Positions 1 through 7,813 of a DNA stretch of 64,000 nt are shown here, piece by piece. The notes beneath the pieces are model-generated. The model saw only the letters and a program-made list of their open reading frames with translations, made no database searches and was not told where the DNA came from. The DNA is from Streptomyces sp. NBC_00273 (lineage in GTDB: Bacteria > Actinomycetota > Actinomycetes > Streptomycetales > Streptomycetaceae). A program made the position numbers and the translations under genes. How positions within the stretch are numbered: the first letter of the stretch is position 1; every line of letters starts with the position of its first letter. The DNA lies in assembly GCF_036178145.1 (NCBI RefSeq), contig NZ_CP108067.1, forward strand, positions 1,488,001 to 1,552,000, in the 5' to 3' direction.

Positions 1-346
1 CGGCCTCGCCGCCACGGCCCGCGTCATCACCTGCGCGGCGCTGATCATGACCAGCGTTTTCCTGGCTTTCCTGCTCTCCACGAACGTCGCCGTCAAGATG
101 CTCGCGCTGGGCCTCGGCGTCAGCGTCATCATCGACGCCACCGTGGTCCGCCTGCTCCTGGTGCCCTCGTCCATGTACCTCTTCGGGCGCGCCAACTGGT
201 GGCTCCCCGGCTGGCTGGACCGGTTCCTTCCGCGCCTCGACCCGGAAGGGCCCGCCGCCGGGCCGGAGCCCCATGCCGGATCGGATCCGGGGACACCATC
301 CGCCAGCGCACCCGATTTCGCACCCGCCCGAGGAGAACGGCGATGA
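1..346 (+). CDS. MMPL family transporter, C-terminal end (partial)
   Basis: Only the last ~114 codons are in the window (frame starting at base 2). The visible part contains two hydrophobic helices, with the motif VIIDATVVRLLLVPSSMYLFG near the second, followed by a cytosolic tail rich in Pro and Ala. This is the typical end of the second six-helix bundle of MMPL/RND-like lipid or drug exporters, where D-A-T-x-x-R-x-x-L-x-P is a family signature. MMPL proteins export lipids or small molecules through the membrane using proton motive force. The stop codon overlaps the ATG of the next gene (ATGA), so the two are translationally coupled. Substrate cannot be told from this fragment. Confidence 0.85.
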   Translation, partial: GLAATARVITCAALIMTSVFLAFLLSTNVAVKMLALGLGVSVIIDATVVRLLLVPSSMYLFGRANWWLPGWLDRFLPRLDPEGPAAGPEPHAGSDPGTPSASAPDFAPARGERR

Positions 347-1062
347 AGCACCCCCTGACGAGGGCCCGGGCCGCCCTGCGCCGCCGTCCCGTCCGCACGG
401 TCACGGTCGCCGTGGTCCTGCTGGCCGTCGGTGCCACCGGCGCGGCCGAGTACACGGTCCGCCACCACATCCACGACCGTGTCGCGCAGGCGGCTCCGGG
501 CCTCGGTGACGACGTGGCGGTCGGCATAGCCGGCGGCTGGGCCCTGTGGGACCTGGCGCACGAGGGCATCCCCCGGCTCGACGTCAGCAGCGACGACGCC
601 CGGGTGGGGCGGCTGTCCCACGTCCGCGTCCGGGCCCGGCTGGACGACGTCCGCCTCGGCGGAACGACCACGGTCGGCGGCACCCACGCGGACGTGACGG
701 TCTCCACGCAGTCCCTCGCCGCCGCGATCCGCGGCGCCGTACCGTCCGTGGCGGTGGCCGCGGTCACCACCGACCCGGCGACGGGGACGGTCCTCGCGGA
801 CGTCGGCCCGGGCGGCCTCGGGCGGCTGACGCTGCGTCCCGTACTCGCGGACGGCAAGGTCACCCTCGCCGTCGACGGGCTCACCCTGTTCGGCCGCTCC
901 GTCCCCACCGACCGGCTCGGGATCGGTGCCGGCGGCTTCGGCCCCCAGTCGGGCGCGCCGAAGGAGTACCCGCTCGGGCTCGCCGCCACCTCCGCCGAGG
1001 TCCGACCGGACGGCCTGCACGTCTCTTTGACCGGCGGCCCGAGCACCCTGCCCGACAGCTGA
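343..1062 (+). CDS. LmeA-like (DUF2993) family protein
   Basis: A 239-residue protein. An N-terminal Arg-rich stretch is followed by one membrane segment (about residues 20-37), then a domain with the features of LmeA/DUF2993: a short amphipathic start, an acidic stretch ending in DVSSDDARVGRLS, and repeated beta-strand-rich segments. LmeA-family proteins bind phosphoinositides or phospholipids on the outer face of the membrane. The start is fixed by the ATGA overlap with the upstream MMPL exporter, and the coupling suggests that both act on a lipid. Third-codon GC is typical for the genome. The family assignment is from fold-like pattern and context and is less sure than the coding call. Confidence 0.75.
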   Translation: MKHPLTRARAALRRRPVRTVTVAVVLLAVGATGAAEYTVRHHIHDRVAQAAPGLGDDVAVGIAGGWALWDLAHEGIPRLDVSSDDARVGRLSHVRVRARLDDVRLGGTTTVGGTHADVTVSTQSLAAAIRGAVPSVAVAAVTTDPATGTVLADVGPGGLGRLTLRPVLADGKVTLAVDGLTLFGRSVPTDRLGIGAGGFGPQSGAPKEYPLGLAATSAEVRPDGLHVSLTGGPSTLPDS

Positions 1063-1189
1063 CGCCCACCGCTCGACCGCATTCGCCCGGAACGTTCCGT
1101 ACCCGCCCGATGGCCGGATCACAGCACATGGCCAGGGCGTTCGAAAAGCCTTACGCACGGCCGCAGTTGCCGGCGGGTACGGTTCCAGC

Positions 1190-1918
1190 ATGGACGTTTC
1201 CGCAATCAGTTCGAACGACGAGGACATCACGCCCGCGGTGGTGATCAAGGACGTCGCACGTCACCAGCTGGAGAAGCTGGGCGCCTCGGGGCTCTCCCCG
1301 GAGGCCGTATCCCGTGACAGCGGCATCCCCCTCGCCGAGGTCGAAGCCGTCTTCCCCCACCGCGACGACCTGCTGACCGCACTGGTCATCGATGCCTACG
1401 ACGCGTCGGGCGAGGCGATGGAGCAGGCCGACGCAGCCGCCGCGGCGGCCGGTGGGTCCGGGGGCGCACGGCTCCTCGCGGTCACCCGCGCACTGCGGCA
1501 GTGGTCCTTCGACAACACCGCCGAGTTCACCCTGATCTACGGCTCGCCCGTACCGGACTACCACGCTCCCCAGGACACCGTCCCGTCCGCCTCGCGCACC
1601 CCCGCGGTCCTCGCCAAAATCGTGCGCACGGCGCTGGAAGCCGGTGAACTCACCCCGCCCCGGCGGACGGTGCCCGGCCCGCCGCTGCTCTTGCCGGAGG
1701 CCGTGCAGCTGTTCGGCGGCGCGCCCGAAGCGCCGTTCTCGGACGTCGTCGAACGCGGCATCGTCCTGTGGAGCAGCCTGATCGGCCTCCTGGTGTTCCA
1801 GGTCTTCAGCCGTACCCACGACAGCGTCCGGGACGAGGCCGCGTTCTTCGACTACGCCATCGCCGTGGCGGCCGAGAGCATCGGCCTCGTGGTCCCCCTG
1901 GCCGAGAGCTCCGACTGA
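1190..1918 (+). CDS. TetR/AcrR-type regulator with WHG-like C-terminal domain
   Basis: A 242-residue protein. Residues about 15-60 form a helix-turn-helix of TetR type, with the usual pattern A-x-x-x-L-x-x-x-G-x-x-x-L then a second helix leading to FPHRDDLLTALV. The C-terminal half (from about residue 90) has the LRQWSFDNTAEFTLIYGSPVP stretch seen in WHG-domain regulators common in Streptomyces. It probably binds DNA as a dimer and releases it on binding a small ligand. No divergent partner is present: it follows the DUF2993 gene by about 127 bases and is followed by the MAB_1171c gene 40 bases later. Its target is unknown. Confidence 0.8.
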   Translation: MDVSAISSNDEDITPAVVIKDVARHQLEKLGASGLSPEAVSRDSGIPLAEVEAVFPHRDDLLTALVIDAYDASGEAMEQADAAAAAAGGSGGARLLAVTRALRQWSFDNTAEFTLIYGSPVPDYHAPQDTVPSASRTPAVLAKIVRTALEAGELTPPRRTVPGPPLLLPEAVQLFGGAPEAPFSDVVERGIVLWSSLIGLLVFQVFSRTHDSVRDEAAFFDYAIAVAAESIGLVVPLAESSD

Positions 1919-1958
1919 TCCGTCCGTCGCCCCCGCGGCACCGGCAGAAAACCAGGAC

Positions 1959-3110
1959 GTGAACACCACCAGAACCCTCTGCTTCGTCATGGCGTCGCTC
2001 TCGTCGTACGCGGCGCTCGTCTACCGGCTGTGCCAGGCGCGGCGCAGCTGGAAGGACGGCGCGTACCGCACGCTGATCGCCACTCTGCTGCTCCAGTGCC
2101 TCACCTTCACCATGGGGGCCCTGGCCATGGGGGGCGCGCCCCTCCTGGGAGTCGGCAACCTCGCCGTCCTCCTCATGCACCTGTCGGCGGTCGCCTTCTG
2201 CGTCAGCGCGCAGATCATCTTGCTGCGGTGGGCCGCCGCGGACGAGGATTCCGTGCGCAAGACCCGCTACTGGGTGATCACCGGCATCGCGCTCGACGTG
2301 CTGCTGGCGGCCCTCTTCTTCCTCGCCGACGGCACCGGCCGGCCGGCCTCGGACTTCGACGGCACCAGTGAACCGCTGCTGCTCACCTACCTCTTGGCGT
2401 TCATCGTCTCCCAGGCGATCCCGTGCGTCACGATCTACCTCCAGTGCGGGCCGTACGCCCGGATGACCGACAACGCCTCGCTGCGCCAGGCGCTGCGGCT
2501 GCTCTCGGTCACCGCGGTGGTCCTGTTCCTCTACTGCCTGGCCAGGACGGTCAACATCCTCACGGCGGCGGGCGGGGTCGACATCGGCGCCTGGAAGGTC
2601 GCCGCGTCGGTCTTCAGCGCCGCGGGCATCGTCATGCTCTCGCTCAGCCTGACCAACTCCTCCTGGGGCCCGGCGGCAACCCGGCTCCTGGAATGGGCCC
2701 GCACGTACCGGTCGTACCGGGCGCTCTACCCGCTCTGGCGGGACCTGTACGAGTCCTCCCCGGACATCGCCCTGGAGCCGCCCGGCGCCTCGGTGTCGGA
2801 CCTCGACTACCGCCTGCACCGCCGGGTCGTCGAAATACGGGACGGGTGGCGGGACTTGCGTCCGTACATCGACCGCACCGCCGACGAGGGTCGTGATCCG
2901 GCCAAGGAGGTGAGCGCGGAATCACGGCAAGCCTTCACCGAAGCTGCACAGATCAAGCGCGCCTTGCAGGCAAAACTGACCCGCACGGTGCCCCAGAACA
3001 ACAAGGACGCCGGCGACTTCGACGACCGCGATACGAACAACTTCGCGGCAGAGCTCGCATGGCTCACCCAAGTGGCAGCCGCCTACAGTAAGCTCGACAA
3101 GGCGAGTTGA
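1959..3110 (+). CDS. Seven-helix integral membrane protein of the MAB_1171c type
   Basis: A 383-residue protein with about seven hydrophobic helices in residues 1-230, then a cytosolic tail of about 150 residues that begins with SWGPAATRLLEWARTYRSYR and contains the R-x-L-Y-P-L-W-x-x-L motif. This combination is that of the actinobacterial MAB_1171c putative transporter family, which I recall being found beside XRE and ImmA/IrrE genes, as here. Function is unproven; a sensor or transporter are both possible. The GTG start at 1959 has only a weak ribosome site; a start further in is possible. Two strong hairpins follow the stop (3116-3151 and 3202-3236), so transcription probably ends before the XRE gene. 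Confidence 0.8.
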   Translation: MNTTRTLCFVMASLSSYAALVYRLCQARRSWKDGAYRTLIATLLLQCLTFTMGALAMGGAPLLGVGNLAVLLMHLSAVAFCVSAQIILLRWAAADEDSVRKTRYWVITGIALDVLLAALFFLADGTGRPASDFDGTSEPLLLTYLLAFIVSQAIPCVTIYLQCGPYARMTDNASLRQALRLLSVTAVVLFLYCLARTVNILTAAGGVDIGAWKVAASVFSAAGIVMLSLSLTNSSWGPAATRLLEWARTYRSYRALYPLWRDLYESSPDIALEPPGASVSDLDYRLHRRVVEIRDGWRDLRPYIDRTADEGRDPAKEVSAESRQAFTEAAQIKRALQAKLTRTVPQNNKDAGDFDDRDTNNFAAELAWLTQVAAAYSKLDKAS

Positions 3111-3115
3111 GAACT

Positions 3116-3151
3116 CCCGCCCGGTTTGCATCCCCCGTCAAACCGGGCGGG
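3116..3151 (+). terminator. Stem-loop terminator after the MAB_1171c gene
   Basis: Perfect 13-base inverted repeat, arms CCCGCCCGGTTTG (3116-3128) and CAAACCGGGCGGG (3139-3151) with a 10-base loop, starting 5 bases after the stop codon. It fits the U-tract-poor terminators usual in Streptomyces. Confidence 0.8.
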
Positions 3152-3201
3152 TATCCCGTTTCCCCGCTTTCGCGGCGGACGGACGGGTTACTCCCGCCCG
3201 T

Positions 3202-3236
3202 ACTGGCCCGGCCCATCCCCCGAGGGCCGGGCCAGT
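3202..3236. terminator. Second stem-loop terminator
   Basis: Perfect 13-base inverted repeat, arms ACTGGCCCGGCCC (3202-3214) and GGGCCGGGCCAGT (3224-3236), loop 9 bases. It lies 50 bases after the first hairpin; the tandem pair insulates the XRE promoter from upstream transcription. Confidence 0.7.
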
Positions 3237-3280
3237 CCGATGTCACCGGCGCCCAACGTGCGTCCCCCGTGAGCGCAAGT

Positions 3281-3376
3281 TAGCTGCCAGCTATCGGCTG
3301 GACCCCACGTTCGCCGAGTCCTGGCCAATTGTCAACTGACCGCTAATCTGTGAAACTTGTGTGTAGCTGAGAGCTA
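3281..3376. promoter_or_regulatory. Twin inverted repeats TAGCT-N3-AGCTA (probable XRE operators) in the XRE-immA promoter
   Basis: Two exact copies of TAGCT-N3-AGCTA occur at 3281-3293 (spacer GCC) and 3364-3376 (spacer GAG), centres 83 bases apart, close to eight turns of B-DNA. The second sits 15 bases upstream of the GGGAGG ribosome site of the XRE gene. Identical half-sites in an otherwise empty promoter point to a dimeric repressor, most simply the XRE protein itself, possibly looping DNA between both sites. The region 3237-3390 holds no gene. The binding protein is inferred, not shown. Confidence 0.65.
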
Positions 3377-3405
3377 TTCCGAGGGGCGACGGGAGGATGG
3401 TCCAC

Positions 3406-3864
3406 ATGACCGAGAGCGACACCGAGAACGGGAGTGAGGAGCGCCCCCTGCTCGCGATGCGCCTCGACGACCTCTTCCGAACGGTCCGTCCCAAGGGCAA
3501 GCACTGGACCAACGCCGAGGTCGCGGACGAGCTGAAGCGGGTCAACCCCGAGCTCAAGGTCGGGGGCGTGTACCTGTCGCAGCTGCGCACGGGCAAGCGC
3601 TCCAACCCGTCACCCGACCTGCTCTCCGCCCTGGCCCGTTTCTTCGGGGTCTCGGTCGCCTACTTCTTCGACGACAAGGTCGCCGAGTCCGTGCTCGGCG
3701 AGCTCGCCGCCATCGAGGCGCTGCGCCAGTCCGGGGTGCGCGCCGTGGCGATGCGGGCGGCCGGGATGAAGAAGGAGAACCTCCAGGCCATCACGGCCAT
3801 CATGGACCAGTACCGGCAGATGCAGGGCCTGCCGCCGGTCGCCGACCCCTCCGAGTCCGGATGA
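3406..3864 (+). CDS. XRE family helix-turn-helix regulator
   Basis: A protein of about 152 residues with a helix-turn-helix at roughly residues 15-75: L-x-x-L-F then NAEVADELKR, the recognition stretch VYLSQLRTGKRSNPSPD, and the YFFDD closing segment typical of actinobacterial XRE proteins. I place the start at the ATG at 3406 because GGGAGG (3391-3396) lies 9 bases ahead of it; the in-frame ATG at 3397 would touch the ribosome site. The stop overlaps the ATG of the ImmA/IrrE gene (ATGA), so the two are made together. XRE/ImmA pairs usually work as repressor and anti-repressor protease. It probably binds the twin inverted repeats in its own promoter. Confidence 0.9.
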   Translation: MTESDTENGSEERPLLAMRLDDLFRTVRPKGKHWTNAEVADELKRVNPELKVGGVYLSQLRTGKRSNPSPDLLSALARFFGVSVAYFFDDKVAESVLGELAAIEALRQSGVRAVAMRAAGMKKENLQAITAIMDQYRQMQGLPPVADPSESG

Positions 3865-4439
3865 GGGGCGCCCGCAAGGAGCGGGCGGCCGACCACGAAC
3901 GCCGCAGCCGGCTCAAGAAGCTCCGGAAGGCCGGCGCGCAGCGGATCGCCGAACTCGATCTGCCGGCGGCGACCGACGTGGCCGAGCTGTGCCGCCACCT
4001 CGGCGAGGTGCGCGACCGTCCGATCACGCTGGTCCCGATGCAGATGCCCTCGTCGCATCCGTGCGGCATGTGGGTGGCCGCTCGCGACGAGGACCTCATC
4101 TTCTACGACGCCAACACCACCGGCGCGCATCAGGAGCACATCATCTTGCACGAGCTGGGCCACATCATCTGTTGCCATCGCGGGGCAGGCGGGCTGGACG
4201 AGGCGGCCGCGCGCCTCCTCTTCCCCAACCTCGACCCCCAACTCGTACGCGACATGCTCCTGCGGGCGACCTACGACGACGTCCAGGAGCAGGAGGCGGA
4301 GATCATCGCCTACCTCCTCTCCCAGCGGATCGGCGACGCCGGGCAGCACCACGCGGCAGCCCCGTCCGCAGCGGCGGGCGAGGACGGCAACCCCGCCAAG
4401 AGCGCCACGCTCAGCCGTATCGAACGCACCCTGATCTGA
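3861..4439 (+). CDS. ImmA/IrrE family metallopeptidase
   Basis: A 192-residue protein with the zinc motif H97-E98-L-G-H101 (in IILHELGHIICC) and a downstream acidic helix EQEAEIIAYLL that supplies the third ligand, the pattern of ImmA/IrrE metallopeptidases. Known members cleave a partner XRE/Cro-like repressor and so induce a regulon (ImmA on ImmR, IrrE on DdrO). Here the partner is the overlapping XRE gene. The N-terminal ~35 residues are Lys/Arg-rich. In genome annotations such genes are sometimes called toxins, but nothing in the sequence shows toxicity. The next gene, the KS-ACP-AOS fusion, is convergent with the stop codons 11 bases apart. Confidence 0.88.
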   Translation: MRGARKERAADHERRSRLKKLRKAGAQRIAELDLPAATDVAELCRHLGEVRDRPITLVPMQMPSSHPCGMWVAARDEDLIFYDANTTGAHQEHIILHELGHIICCHRGAGGLDEAAARLLFPNLDPQLVRDMLLRATYDDVQEQEAEIIAYLLSQRIGDAGQHHAAAPSAAAGEDGNPAKSATLSRIERTLI

Positions 4440-4449
4440 GATGGATCAC

Positions 4450-7400
4450 TTATCCCCCGGCGGTCGCCACTTCCTCGGCCAGGATCGACACGGCCCGTCC
4501 GATGTCGTCCTCGCGGTGTTCACTGGTGATGAAGAACCGCAGTCTCGACAGCCCCTCCTCCACGACGGGGTGGAAGATCGGGTCAGCGACGACGCCCCGG
4601 GTGAACAATCCGTCCGCGACGCGCAGGGTCCTCGCCGAGTCGCCGAGGATGCAGGGCACGATGGGTGTGCCGGCGCTGGTGCCCGTCGCCAGACCGGCCC
4701 CGACGGCGAGCCGGAGGAAGAGCTCGGAGTTCCGCCTGAGCGCCCGCACGCGCTGCGGCTGCGCGGTGAGCAGTTCGGTGGCGGCCAGCGCCGCGGCCGC
4801 GTTGGCCGGCGTCAGGCCGACGCTGTAGACGAAACCGGGGAGCGTGTGGCGCAGCCAGCGCACCGTCCGGGCCGAACCGCCGAGGTAACCGCCGCAGCTG
4901 GCGAAGGCCTTGGAGAGGGTGCCCATCCACAGGTCCACGTCGGACCGGTCGACGCCGAAGAACTCGCCGACCCCCCGGCCGCGTTCGCCGACGGTGCCGA
5001 TGCTGTGGGCCTCGTCGACCATGAGCAGGGCGCCGTAGCGCTTCTTCAGCTCGATCACGGCGGGCAGGTCGACGAGGTCGCCGTCCATGCTGTAGGCGCC
5101 CTCGACGGCGATCAGCACCCGCCGGAACCTGGGCCTGTTGAGCCGCAGGAGGTACTCCAGTTGCCCCATGTCGTTGTGGGCGAAGGGGCGTCGCGCCGCA
5201 CCGGACAGGGTGCAACCCTGGAGGATGCTGTCGTGGGCGAGCGCGTCGTGCACCACGAGGTCTTCGGGGCCGACGAGGTGGCCTATCGCGGTGACGTTCG
5301 TGGCGTGGCCGCTCACCAGGGTCAGGCAGTCGTCGACGCCGAGGAACCCCGCCAGCGCCCGCTCCAGTCGTACGGTCAAGTCCCGTTCGCCGGAGAGCAC
5401 GCGGCTCGCGGAGACCGAGGTGCCGTACCGGTCCACCGCCCGGTGCACGGCTTCGTCGACCGCGGGATGGCCGGAGAGCCCGAGGTAGTTGTAGCTGCCG
5501 AAGGACAGCAGGGTGCGGCCCCCGATGACGGTCGTGTCGCGGACGTTGCCCTCATGGATCCGGAAGTACGGGTTGGCGGCGCCGCTCCCGGTGATCTCGC
5601 CGAGGCGCTGCTCGAACGCGCCGACTTCCGGGAACGCGTCGATGTCGGCCGTCCCGGCGCCCCATGCCGCGCGCTCCTGCTGCGGGACCGGTCCGGCGGG
5701 CGCCGGCGTCCGCGTGCGGTCGGGCTCGGCGCGCGGATCGATGTGCGGATCGGCGTGCGGATCCACGAGTTCGATCAGCCGGCCGACGGTGAGTTCGGGC
5801 GAGAACAGCTCCTCGTCCCGGAAGCCCGGTATCCGCTTGGCGATGTTGACTGCGAGCTCCTGCAGCATCAGGGAGTCGAATCCGAGATCGGCCCCCAGGG
5901 TCAGGTGCCCGCTCAGCTCGGAGAGCGGGAAGACACCGGTCCGCGAGACCTCTTCGAGCACGATGGGCACGGCGGGCGCCGCGGGCGCCACGGATGTCGC
6001 CTCGGCCGGATCCGGGAGCTCGCGCCCCGAGTCGTCCACGACCCAGTGGCGGCGCGGGGCCAGCGGGCTCGGCGGCAGGGTGCACGGAGGCGTCCGCACC
6101 GTCGCGGGCGGCCGGGGCACGGTCCCGGTGTCCCCCGGGTCCGCGAGCCCTTCCGTTCGGCCCGCCGCGACGCCGGCGGCCACCGCCCTCAGCTTGGCGG
6201 TGGCATCGGCGGCGTCCCGCGCCACCAGGGTGAGGTGCTGTGCGAGGGGCGTGCGGCGGGCGAGGGTGTCCGCCACCGCGGCCAGCGGGGGCCGTTCCTC
6301 CGCCAGGGTGTCGGCGAGCTCCCGGGCGTAGCGGGCCAGTCCGTCCCGGTCGCGCGCGCTGAGGGCCAGTACGTACGGTCCGTCGCCGTGCGCCGCGGGC
6401 GCCGCCGGGCCTGCCGTCGCCGTGGTGCACTCCTCCACCACCAGGTGGACACCGGTACCGCCGAAGCCGAAGGCGCTCACCCCCGCCCGGCGCGGACCCG
6501 CGCGGTCCGGCCACGGTGTCGGGGTCGTCGCCACGGTCAGCCGAGCGGCGTCGAGCCCGGAGCGGTCTGCCAGGTCGCACTCCGGCTGCGGGGGTATCAC
6601 GCCCCGCTGCACGGCCAGGACCGACTTGATGAGCCCGGCGATCCCCGCGGAGTTCAGCGAGTGACCGACCACCGCCTTCACGGCGCCGAGGTAGGCGGGC
6701 TGCGCGCGCTCACCGCGCAGTTCGCGCAGGACGCCGAGTTCGACGGGGTCGCCGACGGTGGTTCCGGTGCCGTGCGCCTCCAGGTAGCCCACCGCGTCCG
6801 GGGCCAGGTCCGCGTCCCGGTAGGCCCGGCGCAGTGTGCGGAGCTGCCCGGCCGCTTGGGGGTGCATACCGCCCTGCACGGTACCGTCGTTGGCCGTTCC
6901 CACCCCGCGGATCACGGCGTAGACCCGGTCGCCCGCCGCCAGGGCGTCGGACAGGGGCCGCAGCACCAGGACCCCGGCTCCCTCGCCCAGGACGAAGCCG
7001 TCGGCCTGCGCACCGAAGGGCAGGCAGCGGCCGCTGCGCGAGACGGCTCCGATCCGGCACAGCCCGACCAGCAGGTCGGGGGTGAGTATCAGTTGGGCGC
7101 CGCCCGCCAGGGCGATGCGGGAGCGGCCCGCGCGCAGTGCGTGCACGGCGTTGGCCACGGCCATGAGTCCGCCCGAGCAGGCCGAGTCCAGGGCGTAGCT
7201 CTCGCCGTGCAGGTCGAAGACCGAGCTGATGGTGTTGGGGCCCATGTTGAGCAGGAGCCCGGCCACCGAGGTGCCGTTGAGACCGTCGACGGCCCGGACC
7301 GCCTCCAGCGCGCGGGGGTGGGCGAGCCGCGCGCCGAACTCGCCCCCGGCCAGCTGGCGCATCCGGATCCGCATGGTGCTGAGCTCGCGGTAGCCGCCCT

Positions 7401-7794
7401 CGGTGAGCGCCGTGATCACCGAGGTCTCCTCGCGGTCGAAGCCGTCGGCCTCCCACCCCGCGTCCTGGATGGCCTCGCGGGCGAGGTCGATCAGCAGCCG
7501 GGCCTGGGGGTCCATCGCGCGGGCCCGGCGCGGCGGGATGCCGTAGTGGGCCGCGTCGAAGTGGCCCACGTCCGGCAGCAGCGCCATGGTGCTCGTGTAC
7601 GCCGACGAGGTGTCGCGGAAGTCGTCGCTCGTGAAGGCCGCGGTGCGCCACCGCGAGTCCGGGATCGCCCCGAACTGTGCCTGTGGGGCCGTCAGGAGCC
7701 GCCAGTACTGGTTCACATTGCGTGCTCCAGGGAACCTGCACGCCATCCCCACGACGGCGATGTCTTCCCGCCGCGGTCTCCCCGGGTCGTCCAT
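4450..7794 (-). CDS. Ketosynthase-ACP-alpha-oxoamine synthase fusion (type I PKS without AT)
   Basis: About 1114 residues with three domains. Ketosynthase, about 10-460: Cys206 in DSACSGGL, His341 in EAHGTGTTVGDP, His378 in KAVVGHS. A KS-AT linker follows (about 475-560), then directly post-AT-like sequence (RRHWVVDDSGREL); a ~300-residue AT is absent. ACP, about 610-680: Ser641 in LGFDSL carries the phosphopantetheine. Alpha-oxoamine synthase, about 720-1114: DEAHSIG and the PLP lysine Lys962 in GTLSKAF. Such PLP domains join an acyl thioester to an amino acid with loss of CO2, giving an alpha-aminoketone. The ATG at 7794 has AGGGG 9 bases ahead; an in-frame GTG at 7830 overlaps the upstream SDR gene. 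Acyl source, amino acid and product are unknown. Confidence 0.9.
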   Translation of the reverse strand: MDDPGRPRREDIAVVGMACRFPGARNVNQYWRLLTAPQAQFGAIPDSRWRTAAFTSDDFRDTSSAYTSTMALLPDVGHFDAAHYGIPPRRARAMDPQARLLIDLAREAIQDAGWEADGFDREETSVITALTEGGYRELSTMRIRMRQLAGGEFGARLAHPRALEAVRAVDGLNGTSVAGLLLNMGPNTISSVFDLHGESYALDSACSGGLMAVANAVHALRAGRSRIALAGGAQLILTPDLLVGLCRIGAVSRSGRCLPFGAQADGFVLGEGAGVLVLRPLSDALAAGDRVYAVIRGVGTANDGTVQGGMHPQAAGQLRTLRRAYRDADLAPDAVGYLEAHGTGTTVGDPVELGVLRELRGERAQPAYLGAVKAVVGHSLNSAGIAGLIKSVLAVQRGVIPPQPECDLADRSGLDAARLTVATTPTPWPDRAGPRRAGVSAFGFGGTGVHLVVEECTTATAGPAAPAAHGDGPYVLALSARDRDGLARYARELADTLAEERPPLAAVADTLARRTPLAQHLTLVARDAADATAKLRAVAAGVAAGRTEGLADPGDTGTVPRPPATVRTPPCTLPPSPLAPRRHWVVDDSGRELPDPAEATSVAPAAPAVPIVLEEVSRTGVFPLSELSGHLTLGADLGFDSLMLQELAVNIAKRIPGFRDEELFSPELTVGRLIELVDPHADPHIDPRAEPDRTRTPAPAGPVPQQERAAWGAGTADIDAFPEVGAFEQRLGEITGSGAANPYFRIHEGNVRDTTVIGGRTLLSFGSYNYLGLSGHPAVDEAVHRAVDRYGTSVSASRVLSGERDLTVRLERALAGFLGVDDCLTLVSGHATNVTAIGHLVGPEDLVVHDALAHDSILQGCTLSGAARRPFAHNDMGQLEYLLRLNRPRFRRVLIAVEGAYSMDGDLVDLPAVIELKKRYGALLMVDEAHSIGTVGERGRGVGEFFGVDRSDVDLWMGTLSKAFASCGGYLGGSARTVRWLRHTLPGFVYSVGLTPANAAAALAATELLTAQPQRVRALRRNSELFLRLAVGAGLATGTSAGTPIVPCILGDSARTLRVADGLFTRGVVADPIFHPVVEEGLSRLRFFITSEHREDDIGRAVSILAEEVATAGG

Positions 7795-7813
7795 GTGGCC
7801 CACCCCTGTCCTG

